Below, piece after piece: positions 1 to 10,434 of a stretch of DNA of 64,000 bases. The stretch comes from [Eubacterium] yurii (GTDB taxonomy: Bacteria > Bacillota > Clostridia > Peptostreptococcales > Filifactoraceae), in assembly GCA_900167215.1 (NCBI GenBank), contig FUZS01000003.1, positions 240,330 to 304,329 of the forward strand. Reading direction: 5' to 3'. A program made the translations under genes and the position numbers. Each line of letters begins with the position of its first letter. The first letter of the stretch is position 1. Under the pieces are notes generated by a model that saw nothing but the letters and a program-made list of their open reading frames with translations, was not told where the DNA came from and ran no database searches.

Positions 1-377
1 TATCCCCAACATAATTTATATAAAGTTTACTTATAACAGTATATACAATAATACCATAAATAATTTAAATATAAATACTTTTAATAAAATTAATATATAG
101 AATATTTCATCAATTTTACACATATTACAGATGAATAATATCATTATAAGTATATAATACTCTTAAAATATTAACTGCATATATTTTATATTAATCACAG
201 CATTTTTTCAATAATTTATATAAATTTGTAATGATTTTAAAGTATTTTTCAAATAATTGAAGAAAAATTAATACAGCTGTGATATAATAGTTTTGTAAAT
301 GATATTATAATTTTTCAATAACTTTTGAAAAACATTGTAATTTCAATAATTACATATTTAGAACAGGAGGGATAGCT
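1..377. other. AT-rich intergenic region upstream of the sirtuin gene
   Basis: No reading frame with a ribosome binding site, no RNA gene and no clear hairpin was found. The stretch is extremely AT-rich and contains the likely promoter of the downstream deacetylase near 280-288. Genes to the left of the window are not visible. Confidence 0.5.
280..288 (+). promoter_or_regulatory. Extended -10 promoter element for the sirtuin gene
   Basis: A TG-A-TATAAT extended -10 is present, about 90 bases ahead of the start codon. A TTGAAG lies upstream at a spacing of about 20, too long for a good -35, so the extended -10 is the main evidence. Confidence 0.4.
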
Positions 378-1097
378 ATGTATGAAGAGTTAAAAAAAGT
401 GATACAAAATAGTGATAATATAGTATTTTTTGGCGGAGCAGGTGTCTCAACTGAAAGCAATATACCGGATTTTCGTTCATCAAAAGGAATATTCAACGAA
501 AAAAACAAGATGACCTACTCTCCTGAGACTGTTGTAAGTCATAATTTTTTTATGACTAATCCAGAGTTTTTCTATGATTTTTATAAATCTAAGATGGTAT
601 ATCCTGACGCAAGACCTAATAAAGCTCACATTGCATTGGCTAACTTGGAAAAAGCAGGAAAATTAAAAGCCATAATTACTCAAAATATAGATGGACTTCA
701 TCAAATGGCAGGCTCAAAAAACGTACTTGAACTACATGGTACAATACACAAAAACACTTGTACAAAATGTGCTAAAAAATTTGATCTTGACTATATAATA
801 AAGTCAGATAGTATACCTAAATGTGATGAGTGCGGTGGAACAATAAAACCTGATGTAGTCTTATATGGGGAAAGTCTTGACAGTGAAGTAATTGACAAAT
901 CTATATATTTTATAAGTCAAGCTGATGTATTGATAATAGGCGGAACTTCCCTTGTAGTTTATCCTGCTGCAGGATTTATAAGATATTTTAAAGGTTCTAA
1001 ACTTGTGCTTATAAATAAGTCTGAAACTGCATATGACAGAGATGCAGATATTGTTATCCATGACAGTATAGGTCAAGTTATGGATTATTGCCAATAA
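378..1097 (+). CDS. cobB: NAD-dependent protein deacylase, Sir2 family
   Basis: Sirtuins remove acetyl or other acyl groups from lysines, consuming NAD and releasing nicotinamide and O-acyl-ADP-ribose. The 239-residue protein is of usual bacterial length. It shows the GAG motif at residues 20-22 followed by IPDFRS, TQNID at 101-105, the catalytic His120 in LHG, and a Cys4 zinc site at C128/C131 and C149/C152. The start is fixed by AGGAGGG eight bases upstream. It stands alone with its own terminator and is convergent with the SDR gene. The class (deacetylase or other deacylase) cannot be settled from sequence alone. Confidence 0.93.
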   Translation: MYEELKKVIQNSDNIVFFGGAGVSTESNIPDFRSSKGIFNEKNKMTYSPETVVSHNFFMTNPEFFYDFYKSKMVYPDARPNKAHIALANLEKAGKLKAIITQNIDGLHQMAGSKNVLELHGTIHKNTCTKCAKKFDLDYIIKSDSIPKCDECGGTIKPDVVLYGESLDSEVIDKSIYFISQADVLIIGGTSLVVYPAAGFIRYFKGSKLVLINKSETAYDRDADIVIHDSIGQVMDYCQ

Positions 1098-1102
1098 TGA
1101 TT

Positions 1103-1152
1103 AAACACTAATCAGATTTTGAAATTACATCAAAATTTGATTAGTGTTTTTT
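1103..1152 (+). terminator. Rho-independent terminator of the sirtuin gene
   Basis: A 12-bp stem (AAACACTAATCA with its complement TGATTAGTGTTT) ends in a run of T six bases beyond the sirtuin stop codon. The loop contains a second, smaller inverted repeat (ATTTTG/CAAAAT). Confidence 0.85.
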
Positions 1153-1193
1153 CATAACACAATTATCTTACTTTACTTTACTTTATTTTATTT

Positions 1194-1991
1194 TTATAGT
1201 TTAAGACTCTTATATAGGCCAGCAACTATTATACTACCAAGCTTTTGCATAGGTATCCCCATTACTATTGAGAAAAATTTCGTTATTATTCTTGTGTCTA
1301 CTCTCATCCTTCCCTTTTCAAAAGCTTTAATTGTCTTTGACACTACATCTTCGCTGTTTTGCATTAACAGTCTTTTTACTATATTCTTTATACTGTTTTT
1401 ATCTATTTGCATTACATCAAAAAACTCCGTATCTACAGGTCCGGGGCAAACTATACTCACCCTTATACCGTATTTTTTAAGTTCATGTGCAAGTGAAACA
1501 GAATATGACAATACAAATGATTTTGTAGCTCCATATACAGCAAGATAAGGTTGGGGACAATATGCCGCCAATGAAGCAAACTGGATTATACCGCTACCCT
1601 TACTCATATATTCTACACAGATACGTGTAAGAGAGAATAATACCAAGACGTTTAGCTTTATCATTTCTTCCTGTTTTGACATAGACAGTTTTGCACTTTC
1701 TCCCATGAGTCCAAAACCGGAAGCATTTACCAGTATTTTTATATTTGGTTTTACTTCTTCCAGCCTACCCACTATCTTATTAATTGAATCATCCTTTGTC
1801 AAATCAGCTGGTATTATGACACAATTTATATGATAAGCATTATAAATCTCTTTAGCCAACTCTACCAATCTGTCTTTTCTTCTTGCAATAAGCCATATCT
1901 CATCCAACTCGTATCTTTGAGCTATTTTTAACGCCAATCCTCTTCCCATTCCTGAAGATGCACCGGTTACTACTGCTATATTTTTCATCAT
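1194..1991 (-). CDS. Short-chain dehydrogenase/reductase (SDR) family oxidoreductase
   Basis: A 265-residue classical SDR with the Rossmann motif TGASSGMG near the N-terminus, the NAS(G) strand near residue 90, and the catalytic Y-x-x-x-K as YGATK, preceded by a Ser-rich strand (FASLAAY). It probably reduces or oxidises a carbonyl/alcohol with NAD(P)(H); the substrate is not evident. The family resembles DltE/YqjQ-type SDRs with a hydrophobic C-terminal extension. The first ATG overlaps the uvrB stop as ATGA, so translation is likely coupled to uvrB. A second ATG follows immediately. Confidence 0.85.
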   Translation of the reverse strand: MMKNIAVVTGASSGMGRGLALKIAQRYELDEIWLIARRKDRLVELAKEIYNAYHINCVIIPADLTKDDSINKIVGRLEEVKPNIKILVNASGFGLMGESAKLSMSKQEEMIKLNVLVLFSLTRICVEYMSKGSGIIQFASLAAYCPQPYLAVYGATKSFVLSYSVSLAHELKKYGIRVSIVCPGPVDTEFFDVMQIDKNSIKNIVKRLLMQNSEDVVSKTIKAFEKGRMRVDTRIITKFFSIVMGIPMQKLGSIIVAGLYKSLKL

Positions 1992-3955
1992 CTTATCCTT
2001 TCTTCTATCTCCTTTATAGTGTCTCTTAATTTTGCAGCTTTTTCAAATTCTAAATTTTCAGCACATTTCAACATTTCTTCTGTTAATATTATTACTCTTT
2101 GTTTCAATTCTTCAATTTCAAGAGTATCTTTGACTCCATAGGCTGTAGTTTCTTCTGCTGCTTTAGTAGCAACTATCAAATCTCGTACTTCTTTGTATAT
2201 AGTAGTAGGTGTAATGCCATGTTCTTCGTTGTATCTTTCTTGGATAGTACGTCTTCTTAGCGTTTCATCTATAGCTACTTTCATTGACCTTGTAATACTA
2301 TCAGCGTACATTATTACTTTTCCATTGGAATTTCTTGCCGCTCTTCCGACAGTTTGAATCAAAGATGTTTCTGAACGCAAGAAACCTTCTTTGTCAGCGT
2401 CAAGTATTGCAACCAAGGATACTTCCGGTATATCAAGTCCTTCTCTTAATAGATTTATACCTACAAGTACATCAAACTCCCCTATTCTCAAATCTCTGAT
2501 TATCTTAATTCTATCCAAGGTATCAACATCTGAGTGCAGATATTTTACCCTTATACCCACATTTTCCAAATAAGTTGTCAATTTCTCTGCCATCTTTTTT
2601 GTAAGAGTAGTTACAAGTACACGTTCGTTTTTTTCCGCTCTAATATTTATCTCAGCTATCAAATCATCTATCTGACCATCAACAGGACGCACCTCTATTA
2701 TAGGATCAAGAAGTCCTGTAGGTCTTATCACCTGTTCACCGAAAGATGAGGAGTGTTCCAACTCATATTTTGCAGGGGTAGCTGAAACAAACATAATTTG
2801 GTTTATCATAGACTCAAATTCTTCGAATTTTAAAGGTCTGTTATCAAATGCAGATGGAAGTCTAAATCCATAATCAATTAAAGATTTTTTCCTTGAATGG
2901 TCTCCGGCATACATTGCGTGTAATTGTGGCAACATTACATGAGATTCATCTATTATTATCAAAAAATCTTTAGGAAAAAAGTCAATTAATGTAAAAGGTC
3001 TCTCTCCAACCTTTCTCCCTGTCAGATGTAGAGAATAATTTTCTATTCCCTTACAGTTTCCTATTTCTCTTAGCATTTCAATATCGTACTTTGTTCTTTG
3101 AGCTATTCTTTGAGATTCCACCAACATATTATTGTCTTCAAAGTATTGAATTCTGTCTTTTAATTCCTTTTCAATACCTTGAATAGCCTTTTCCATTTTT
3201 TCTTTACTAGTCACATAGAGCGATGCAGGAAATATTGATACATGTTCTCTTTGAGCAATTATCTCTCCTGTGAGATAGTTGATTTCACAAATTCTCTCTA
3301 TTTCATCTCCGAAAAATTCCACCCTTATACCTTTTTCATCAGTATTTGCAGGCAATATCTCAAGTATGTCTCCCCTTACTCGAAATGTTCCTCTTACGAA
3401 ATTCACATCATTTCTTTCATACTGAATGTCTACAAGTTCTCTTATTACTTCATCTCTATCTTTTTGCTGATTTGGTCTCAAGGATACCATCATCTCTAAA
3501 TAATCTGTAGGATCTCCAAGTCCGTAAATACATGAAACAGATGCTACTATGACTACATCTCTTCTTTCAAGTATTGCAGCAGTGGCACTGTATCTCAGCT
3601 TATCTATTTCATCATTGATTGCAGAGTCCTTTTCTATATAAGTATCGCTATGTGCTACATAAGCCTCAGGCTGATAGTAATCATAATAGCTTACAAAGTA
3701 CTCTACAGCATTGTTTGGAAAAAACTCCTTAAACTCACTGTAAAGTTGAGCAGCAAGTGTTTTATTGTGTGTTATAACCAGTGTAGGTTTTTTGGTTTCT
3801 TTTATGATGTTTGCCATAGTAAAGGTCTTACCTGAGCCTGTAACTCCAAGTAAGGTCTGAAATTTATTTCCACTATTTATGGAATCACTCATTGTCTTTA
3901 TTGCCTTTGGTTGATCTCCTGTAGGCTGATATGGTGATACTATCTCAAAATCCAT
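1988..3955 (-). CDS. uvrB: Excinuclease ABC subunit UvrB
   Basis: DNA damage-verification helicase of nucleotide excision repair: it receives the lesion from UvrA and recruits UvrC. The 655 residues match the family. Visible are Walker A GVTGSGKT (37-44), the beta-hairpin region [10 protein letters not shown] (about 90-99) that locks the strand, DESH, helicase motif VI with QTVGRAARN, and a C-terminal UVR domain that binds UvrC. A GAGGT ribosome binding site precedes the ATG. No uvrA or uvrC lies nearby; the downstream SDR is translationally coupled. The gene sits only 16 bases beyond the terminator that follows thrS. Confidence 0.98.
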   Translation of the reverse strand: MDFEIVSPYQPTGDQPKAIKTMSDSINSGNKFQTLLGVTGSGKTFTMANIIKETKKPTLVITHNKTLAAQLYSEFKEFFPNNAVEYFVSYYDYYQPEAYVAHSDTYIEKDSAINDEIDKLRYSATAAILERRDVVIVASVSCIYGLGDPTDYLEMMVSLRPNQQKDRDEVIRELVDIQYERNDVNFVRGTFRVRGDILEILPANTDEKGIRVEFFGDEIERICEINYLTGEIIAQREHVSIFPASLYVTSKEKMEKAIQGIEKELKDRIQYFEDNNMLVESQRIAQRTKYDIEMLREIGNCKGIENYSLHLTGRKVGERPFTLIDFFPKDFLIIIDESHVMLPQLHAMYAGDHSRKKSLIDYGFRLPSAFDNRPLKFEEFESMINQIMFVSATPAKYELEHSSSFGEQVIRPTGLLDPIIEVRPVDGQIDDLIAEINIRAEKNERVLVTTLTKKMAEKLTTYLENVGIRVKYLHSDVDTLDRIKIIRDLRIGEFDVLVGINLLREGLDIPEVSLVAILDADKEGFLRSETSLIQTVGRAARNSNGKVIMYADSITRSMKVAIDETLRRRTIQERYNEEHGITPTTIYKEVRDLIVATKAAEETTAYGVKDTLEIEELKQRVIILTEEMLKCAENLEFEKAAKLRDTIKEIEERIR

Positions 3956-3971
3956 AGTTTACCTCTATCTC

Positions 3972-4004
3972 AAAAAAGCCCTATCATATTTCAAACGATA
4001 GGGC
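3972..4004 (-). terminator. Rho-independent terminator after thrS
   Basis: GCCCTATC and GATAGGGC form an 8-bp GC-rich stem followed on the minus strand by six T. It lies between thrS and uvrB; its T tract abuts the uvrB ribosome binding site, so uvrB must depend on read-through or a promoter inside thrS. Confidence 0.88.
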
Positions 4005-4011
4005 CATTGTT

Positions 4012-5937
4012 TTAATCTTCTTTTGCTGTGATTATCTTCTTTTCCTCAATTTCTTTTACAAATTTTTCAATTACTTCTTCTTTTTTCATACTTCCAAGGT
4101 CGCCCAAATCTCTTGAACGTACAGAAAGCGTGTTATTCTCAACTTCTTTTTCTCCAATTACGAGCATATAAGGTACCTTTTCAAGTTGGGCTTCTCTTAT
4201 TTTAAATCCTATTTTTTCAGCTCTGGCATCTACATTTACTCTTATACCAAGTTTTTTAAGTTCTTTTTGAACTTCATAAGCATAATCTACAAATTTGTCA
4301 GATATAGGTAATATCTTGACTTGAACAGGAGATAACCATAACGGGAATTTACCGGCAAAATGCTCTATCAATATTCCTATAAATCTTTCTATACTTCCAA
4401 AAACTGTTCTATGAAGCATTACAGGCCTTTGTTTTTCATTGTTACTATCTATATAATGAATGTCGAATCTTTCAGGCATTTGGAAATCAAGCTGTATTGT
4501 TCCGCATTGCCAAGTTCTACCTATGGCATCTTGCAAATGGAAGTCTATCTTAGGTCCATAGAAAGCACCGTCTCCCTCATTGACAATGTATTTTATATTT
4601 TTCTCTTCTAAGGCTGCTATTAGACCATTAGTAGCAATATCCCATTGTTCTTGAGTTCCCATAGAGTTTTCAGGTCTTGTAGACAATTCAACATGATACT
4701 TGAAGTTAAATATGCTATATATATAATCTGCAAGCTCAATTACTCCTATTAACTCATCCTTTACCTGTGAAGGTAAAACGTAAAGATGAGCATCGTCTTG
4801 AGTAAATGTCCTTACTCTCATAAGTCCATGTAAAGCTCCTGAAAGCTCATGTCTATGCACCTGTCCCATCTCAGCCCATCTCAAAGGCAAATCACGATAA
4901 CTAAATAGATGAGTCTTATAAGTCAAGATTGAACCTGGACAGTTCATTGGCTTAATAGCGTAGTCTTCACCGTCAATCTTTGTAAAGTACATATTTTCCT
5001 TGTAATGATCCCAGTGTCCAGATTGGTGCCATAAAGCTTCATTTAGAATTATAGGAGTTTTTATTTCATCATATCCTGCCTTCTCATGCTCTTCTCTCCA
5101 GAATTTTTCCAAAGTATTTCTAAGAACCATACCCTTTGGATGGAAGAATGGGAACCCAGGACCTTCCTCATGCATTGAAAACAAATCCAATTCTTTTCCA
5201 AGTTTTCTATGATCTCTTAGCTTTGCTTCTTCAAGAAGTTTGAGATATTCATCCAATTCTTTCTTCTTTTCAAAAGAAATACCGTACAACCTTTGAAGTT
5301 GTTTATTGTTTGCATCAGCTCTCCAATATGCACCTGCTATTGAAGTAAGTTTGAATGCCTTAACATATTTTGTATTTGGAAGATGTGGACCTGCACACAA
5401 GTCGATGAACTCTCCTTGTTGATAAAGTGAGATAGTTGCATCTTCAGGCAAGCCGTTTATTATCTCTATCTTATAGTCTTCATTTCTACTTTTCATTATC
5501 TCAATAGCTTCATTTCTTGATACTTCTTTTCTTACTATATCAAGAGATTCTGAAACTATGTTTTTCATTTCTTTTTCTATCTTTTCCAAATCTTCGACAG
5601 TCAACTTTTCTTCCAAGTCTATGTCATAGTAAAAGCCGTTATCAAGTGCAGGGCCTGTACCGAGCTTTGCATTAGGATACAGCCTTTTTACTGCTTGAGC
5701 CATTATATGAGTAGATGTATGCCAAAACACCATCTTTCCGTCTTTACCAGCAAATTTTAAAAATTCTATATCGCAATCATCTGTAAGGGGAGTCATAAGG
5801 TCGCATACCTTTCCGTTAATCTTAGCTCCAACTACACTTCTGGCAAGCCCTTCAGAAATATCTTTAGCAACGTCCAGTGCCAATATCCCTTTTTCATAAT
5901 TTCTTTCATCTTTACCTTGTAATCTTATTTTCAACAT
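4012..5937 (-). CDS. thrS: Threonyl-tRNA synthetase
   Basis: Charges tRNA-Thr with threonine. The 641 residues carry an N-terminal TGS domain, the HxxxH editing domain (HTSTH about residue 73), the class II catalytic core with zinc ligands (PMNCPGS, later H residues), motif 2 RxxE context (HRHELSGALHGLMRVR), motif 3 with HRTVFGSIER, and the anticodon-binding domain (SPVQVKILPI) at the C-terminus. GGAG precedes the ATG. Firmicute thrS genes are often T-box controlled, but the 289-base upstream gap lacks the conserved T-box sequence; it holds only a TTAATCAA/TTGATTAA hairpin near 5995-6020. Confidence 0.98.
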   Translation of the reverse strand: MLKIRLQGKDERNYEKGILALDVAKDISEGLARSVVGAKINGKVCDLMTPLTDDCDIEFLKFAGKDGKMVFWHTSTHIMAQAVKRLYPNAKLGTGPALDNGFYYDIDLEEKLTVEDLEKIEKEMKNIVSESLDIVRKEVSRNEAIEIMKSRNEDYKIEIINGLPEDATISLYQQGEFIDLCAGPHLPNTKYVKAFKLTSIAGAYWRADANNKQLQRLYGISFEKKKELDEYLKLLEEAKLRDHRKLGKELDLFSMHEEGPGFPFFHPKGMVLRNTLEKFWREEHEKAGYDEIKTPIILNEALWHQSGHWDHYKENMYFTKIDGEDYAIKPMNCPGSILTYKTHLFSYRDLPLRWAEMGQVHRHELSGALHGLMRVRTFTQDDAHLYVLPSQVKDELIGVIELADYIYSIFNFKYHVELSTRPENSMGTQEQWDIATNGLIAALEEKNIKYIVNEGDGAFYGPKIDFHLQDAIGRTWQCGTIQLDFQMPERFDIHYIDSNNEKQRPVMLHRTVFGSIERFIGILIEHFAGKFPLWLSPVQVKILPISDKFVDYAYEVQKELKKLGIRVNVDARAEKIGFKIREAQLEKVPYMLVIGEKEVENNTLSVRSRDLGDLGSMKKEEVIEKFVKEIEEKKIITAKED

Positions 5938-6226
5938 ATATTTCTCCTTTATTATTAAAATACCTACAACATATTTTAAATTTAATTTGTAACTTAATCA
6001 AACTAAAGTTGATTAAAATATTAAATACTTCTAAAGTATTGTGAAATCACTTGATTTAAATAAAATTACCATAGGTTCGTTTAAATAATACTAACATTAA
6101 AATTTCACTCTTTTCTTTGTTTTAATGACACTACAAACTGCCATTAACACTTAAAAACTAAAATACATTAAAAATTTTATCATATTTTACTGTAAATTTA
6201 TATACTTTTTTAGAAAATTTAAACTC

Positions 6227-9200
6227 TTATAACGAAAAATTGAAAGTAAGTTGATTTGTGTTTGACAAATTATCAATACAACCGCTATTTGTTAATTCTT
6301 CAATTACAGTTTTTGATGCTCCTGTCCTCTCTTTTAAGTCTTCAACGGATATAAATTCACTTTCCTTTGCTTCTTGATATATCTTTTCTGCAACGACATC
6401 ACCAAGTCCAGGTATTGCCAAAAAAGGCGGTATGATAGTATTATTTTCAGAAAGCTTGAATTTTTTAGCATCAGACTTGTACAAATCTACTTTTTCAAGT
6501 TTAATATTTCTCTTACACATCTCAAAGGCAACTTCCAAGACTGTAAGTAAGGCCTTTTCTTTTACTGAAACATCATTACCAAGACTGTTAATCTCTCTTA
6601 TCTTTTCCAATATGGCATCTTGCCCCTTTGAAATAATATTAACATCAAAATCGAGTACCTTAGTAGTAAAATATGTTGCATAGAATGCCTCTGGATAGTG
6701 AATTTTATAATATGCTATACGAAACGACAACATTACATATGCTGCAGCATGTGCCTTTGGGAACATATACTCTATTTTTTTACAAGAGTCTATATACCAC
6801 TGTGGAACCTTGTTTTCTTTCATATCATTTTCGTATTCTTCAGTCAGCCCCTTGCCTTTTCTGACATTTTCCATTATTTTAAATGATGTCTTAGGCTTTA
6901 AACCCTTGAGTATGAGATAATTCATTATGTCGTCTCTGGTACATATTACTTCTTTAAGAGATGCGACATTTCCCCTTACCAAATCTTGAGCATTATTTAC
7001 CCAAACATTCGTACCATGAGAAAGACCTGAAATTCTGACAAGTTCTCCCAAAGTACCGGGTTTTGTATCTATAAGCATTTGTCTTACAAATTTTGTTCCA
7101 AACTCAGGTATTCCAAGAGTACCTGTAAGACAGTCAATCTCATCCAGTTTGCATCCAAGAGAATCAGTATTTGCAAAAAGTCCCATGGTAAGTTTGTCGT
7201 CCAAAGGAATCTTTGTCGCATCGGTATCAGTAAATTCTTCAAGTTGTCTTATTATCGACGGACCGTCGTGGCCAAGAATATCAAGTTTTAGTATTCTTCC
7301 GCTTATTGAATGATAGTCGAAATGTGTAGTCAAGGTCCCTGATTTTTTGTCATTTGCAGGATATTGTATAGGGGAAAAATCGAAGATGTCTTTATAATCC
7401 GGTACTACCATTACCCCACCGGGATGCTGTCCTGTGGTTCTCTTTATTCCGGTACATTTTTTTTGAAGGACTTCAATTTGAGCGTTTGAAAACTTTTCAT
7501 TTTTCAATTCTTCATACTTTTTTATAAAGCCATAAGCTGTTTTTTCTGCCACAGTTCCTATAGTTCCTGCTCTATATACATAGTCTTCACCAAAAAGTTT
7601 CTGTGTGTACTTATGAGCATTAGGTTGGTATTCTCCGGCAAAGTTAAGGTCTATATCAGGCTCCTTGTCTCCTTCAAAACCCAAAAAAGTTTCAAAAGGA
7701 ATGTCAAAGCCATCTTTATAGTACTTTTCTCCACAAATAGGACAATCTTTATCAGGCATATCTGCTCCTGTAGGATATGATCCGTCCAAGATAAATTCGC
7801 TGTTCTTGCATTTTGGACATATATAATGTGGTGGAAGTGCATTTACTTCTGTAATATCACTCATATATGCTGCAAGAGATGAACCTACAGAGCCTCTTGA
7901 GCCAACAAGATAACCGTCAGATAATGATTTTGTAACCAGCTTTTGTGCTATTATATACATCACCGCATATCCGTTGCTTATTATGGAGTTTAGCTCCTTA
8001 TCAAGTCTTTTCTCTACAATTTCAGGAAGATTATCAGAATAAATCCTCTTTGCCTTTTCGTAGCACATATTTCTTAACTCTTCATCTGAACCCTCTATTA
8101 CAGGTGGGAATGTACCATCAGGCACAGGAATTACTTCTTCTATCATATTGGCAATTGCATTTGTATTTTCTACAACTATTTTATTAGCTACATCTTCCCC
8201 AAGGTATGAAAACTCTTGCAGCATCTCATCAGTAGTTCTTAGATATAAATCATTGTCAGGACTTTCATCCCTTTTTTTGATTGATGACTTGAGTATCTTT
8301 CTGAATAATTGCTCTTCTTTATCCAGATAATGAGAATTTGAAGAAGCAATTACTGTTTTTCCCATTTTCGTAGCAATCTGATATATAGTCTTGTTTATAT
8401 TTTTTATTTCTTCTACATTTCTTACAGACTCATCATTAATCATTGAATTCATTGTAGTTACAGGGTTTATTTCTATATAGTCATAAAAGTCTACAATACT
8501 TTCAATTTCATTTACAGGTTTATTTTTCAATATGGCAGAAAAAACATCACTTTCATAAAATCCGCTGCCTACAAGAAGATTTTCCCTGTGATTTTTTATC
8601 TCAGACTTAGGTATGGTAGGAGTACCAGAGTAAAGATATTTAGTATGAGCAAGTGACACCAATTTATACAAATCTTTGATTCCAGCTTGATTTTTAGCAA
8701 GAATTACTACATTTGAGGGTCTTAACTTACTGGTATCAATACTATTTATTTTTTCATTTATTTCATTAAAGTTATCAATATCCATAGCTTTTAACTTTGA
8801 GATAAATGTCAAAAATATTTGTGCAGTCGCTGTAGCATCATCAACAGCTCTATGGTGATTTTCAAGAGAAACATTCAGCTCCTTAGCTATAGTATTAAGC
8901 TTATGATTTTTTAGATCCGGCATTAGAAGTCTTGACAATATTACAGTGTCAATGGCGTCAAAATCATAAGTCAAATTATTTTCACTTGCCTTTTCTCTTA
9001 CAAAGCCAGTATCAAAGTCAGAATTATGAGCAACTAAGATACTATCCTTGCAAAAATCTAAAAACTTAGGTAAAACTTCTGATATTGTAGGTTTATCAAG
9101 CACCATTTCGTTAGTTATTCCTGTAAGTTTTTGTATTTTTTCAGGTATGGGTCTTTCCGGATTTATAAGCTGTGAGAACTCTTCTACTATCTCTCCATTT

Positions 9201-10423
9201 TCAACCTTTATCGCACCTATTTCAGTTATAGCGTCATTTCTATTAGAAAATCCGGTTGTTTCAAGGTCAAAAACTACATATTTAGCATCAAATTCTGCTT
9301 TTTTTCTTACTTTTATATGCTCCTGAGTATCTTCCACAACATAAAACTCACATCCGTATATCGGCTTTACGCCTTGTTTATTTGCCACTTCCATTACGTC
9401 CGGAAATGCCTGTACTACAGCATGATCCGTTATTGCCACTGCGCAATGTTCATAGCTTTTTATCCTGCTCATCAATTCCTTAACACTTGTAAGTCCGTCC
9501 ATTTGTGACATATTTGTGTGAACGTGTAATTCTACCATCTTTTCCTGTGACAGGTCTTTTTTAGCAATTTTTACTACTTCCTGAATTTTCTTCGCCATTA
9601 TCACTAACTCATGCTTATAGCTGTCATTCTCTGCATTTCCACTTATCTTCACATATTGTCCATTGGATAATACTACATCGTTTTGGTTTAGGAATTTCTT
9701 ACAGTAAATTGCTCCACTGTCATCACTTAATACAAACTCCATTAATTTCTTATCATTTTTTATATCCTTAGTCGTACAAGAATATACCTGTCCTGAGATG
9801 ATGACATTTTCCATTTCACCATTTATAGATGATATTTTTTCTGCATCACCCTTAATCTCTACTTTTTTTACTTGAGCAGTATTTTTATTAGATTTTTCTT
9901 CTATCTTAGGTTTAAGTGCATCGTTTAATATGTCTGAATTTTCACTTTTTTGATTTTTAATGTATTCTTCAATATCTAAATTATCTTCTTGTAATATTAA
10001 TTCGCATTTTATATCCAAAGATAGTTCTGACTTAATAGACTCTTCTATTATTTGTTTGGCATTTTTACTAATTAGCATGCTGTATATTGGTGATTTTGTA
10101 ATGATAATTTCATATCTGTCGTCAACATAGTCAATCTTAAGACTTCCATTTAATTCCTTAGTTGACGGGAATAGGCTATTTATCTTAACTCTTAATATAT
10201 TTGAATATAATATAAGTTTTTCTTTTTCTTCTTGAGAAACAACATATTGAGGTATTATTTCCACGTCATCTATCTCAAATTTCTCACTTATTATTCTGAC
10301 TTTTTCGTCCAAAAACTCCTGTTTTATAAAGTCTTTTGATGTCAAATATATTTGAATTTTTTTCGATTTCTTATAGTATTTAATATTTGCTACTTCTATA
10401 TATTCAGGAAAAAAAGCTTCCAT
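6227..10423 (-). CDS. polC: DNA polymerase III alpha subunit, PolC type
   Basis: Main replicative DNA polymerase of low-GC Gram-positives. The 1398 residues show, in order, an N-terminal domain, an OB fold (VIISGQVYS), the PHP domain beginning HVHTNMSQMDG, an inserted DEDD 3'-5' proofreading exonuclease (VFDLETTGFS, HNSDFDTGF, HHRAVDDA), a zinc-binding patch (CPKCKN, CPICGEKY), the polymerase palm (GADMPD..., DIDLNF) and a C-terminal helix-hairpin-helix region. The domain order is diagnostic of PolC rather than DnaE. The start has GGAG at seven bases. It follows cbiE by 11 bases, so the two are probably co-transcribed, although their functions are unrelated. Confidence 0.98.
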   Translation of the reverse strand: MEAFFPEYIEVANIKYYKKSKKIQIYLTSKDFIKQEFLDEKVRIISEKFEIDDVEIIPQYVVSQEEKEKLILYSNILRVKINSLFPSTKELNGSLKIDYVDDRYEIIITKSPIYSMLISKNAKQIIEESIKSELSLDIKCELILQEDNLDIEEYIKNQKSENSDILNDALKPKIEEKSNKNTAQVKKVEIKGDAEKISSINGEMENVIISGQVYSCTTKDIKNDKKLMEFVLSDDSGAIYCKKFLNQNDVVLSNGQYVKISGNAENDSYKHELVIMAKKIQEVVKIAKKDLSQEKMVELHVHTNMSQMDGLTSVKELMSRIKSYEHCAVAITDHAVVQAFPDVMEVANKQGVKPIYGCEFYVVEDTQEHIKVRKKAEFDAKYVVFDLETTGFSNRNDAITEIGAIKVENGEIVEEFSQLINPERPIPEKIQKLTGITNEMVLDKPTISEVLPKFLDFCKDSILVAHNSDFDTGFVREKASENNLTYDFDAIDTVILSRLLMPDLKNHKLNTIAKELNVSLENHHRAVDDATATAQIFLTFISKLKAMDIDNFNEINEKINSIDTSKLRPSNVVILAKNQAGIKDLYKLVSLAHTKYLYSGTPTIPKSEIKNHRENLLVGSGFYESDVFSAILKNKPVNEIESIVDFYDYIEINPVTTMNSMINDESVRNVEEIKNINKTIYQIATKMGKTVIASSNSHYLDKEEQLFRKILKSSIKKRDESPDNDLYLRTTDEMLQEFSYLGEDVANKIVVENTNAIANMIEEVIPVPDGTFPPVIEGSDEELRNMCYEKAKRIYSDNLPEIVEKRLDKELNSIISNGYAVMYIIAQKLVTKSLSDGYLVGSRGSVGSSLAAYMSDITEVNALPPHYICPKCKNSEFILDGSYPTGADMPDKDCPICGEKYYKDGFDIPFETFLGFEGDKEPDIDLNFAGEYQPNAHKYTQKLFGEDYVYRAGTIGTVAEKTAYGFIKKYEELKNEKFSNAQIEVLQKKCTGIKRTTGQHPGGVMVVPDYKDIFDFSPIQYPANDKKSGTLTTHFDYHSISGRILKLDILGHDGPSIIRQLEEFTDTDATKIPLDDKLTMGLFANTDSLGCKLDEIDCLTGTLGIPEFGTKFVRQMLIDTKPGTLGELVRISGLSHGTNVWVNNAQDLVRGNVASLKEVICTRDDIMNYLILKGLKPKTSFKIMENVRKGKGLTEEYENDMKENKVPQWYIDSCKKIEYMFPKAHAAAYVMLSFRIAYYKIHYPEAFYATYFTTKVLDFDVNIISKGQDAILEKIREINSLGNDVSVKEKALLTVLEVAFEMCKRNIKLEKVDLYKSDAKKFKLSENNTIIPPFLAIPGLGDVVAEKIYQEAKESEFISVEDLKERTGASKTVIEELTNSGCIDNLSNTNQLTFNFSL

Positions 10424-10434
10424 ATTATATGCTC

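Noticed and set aside
1144..1548. 134-codon open frame opposite the SDR gene
   Set aside because: Overlaps most of a clear SDR gene and begins inside the terminator of the sirtuin gene.
5938..6226. Possible T-box leader ahead of thrS
   Set aside because: The conserved T-box sequence (AGGGTGGnACCGCG type) is absent; only a short hairpin and AT-rich sequence occur.
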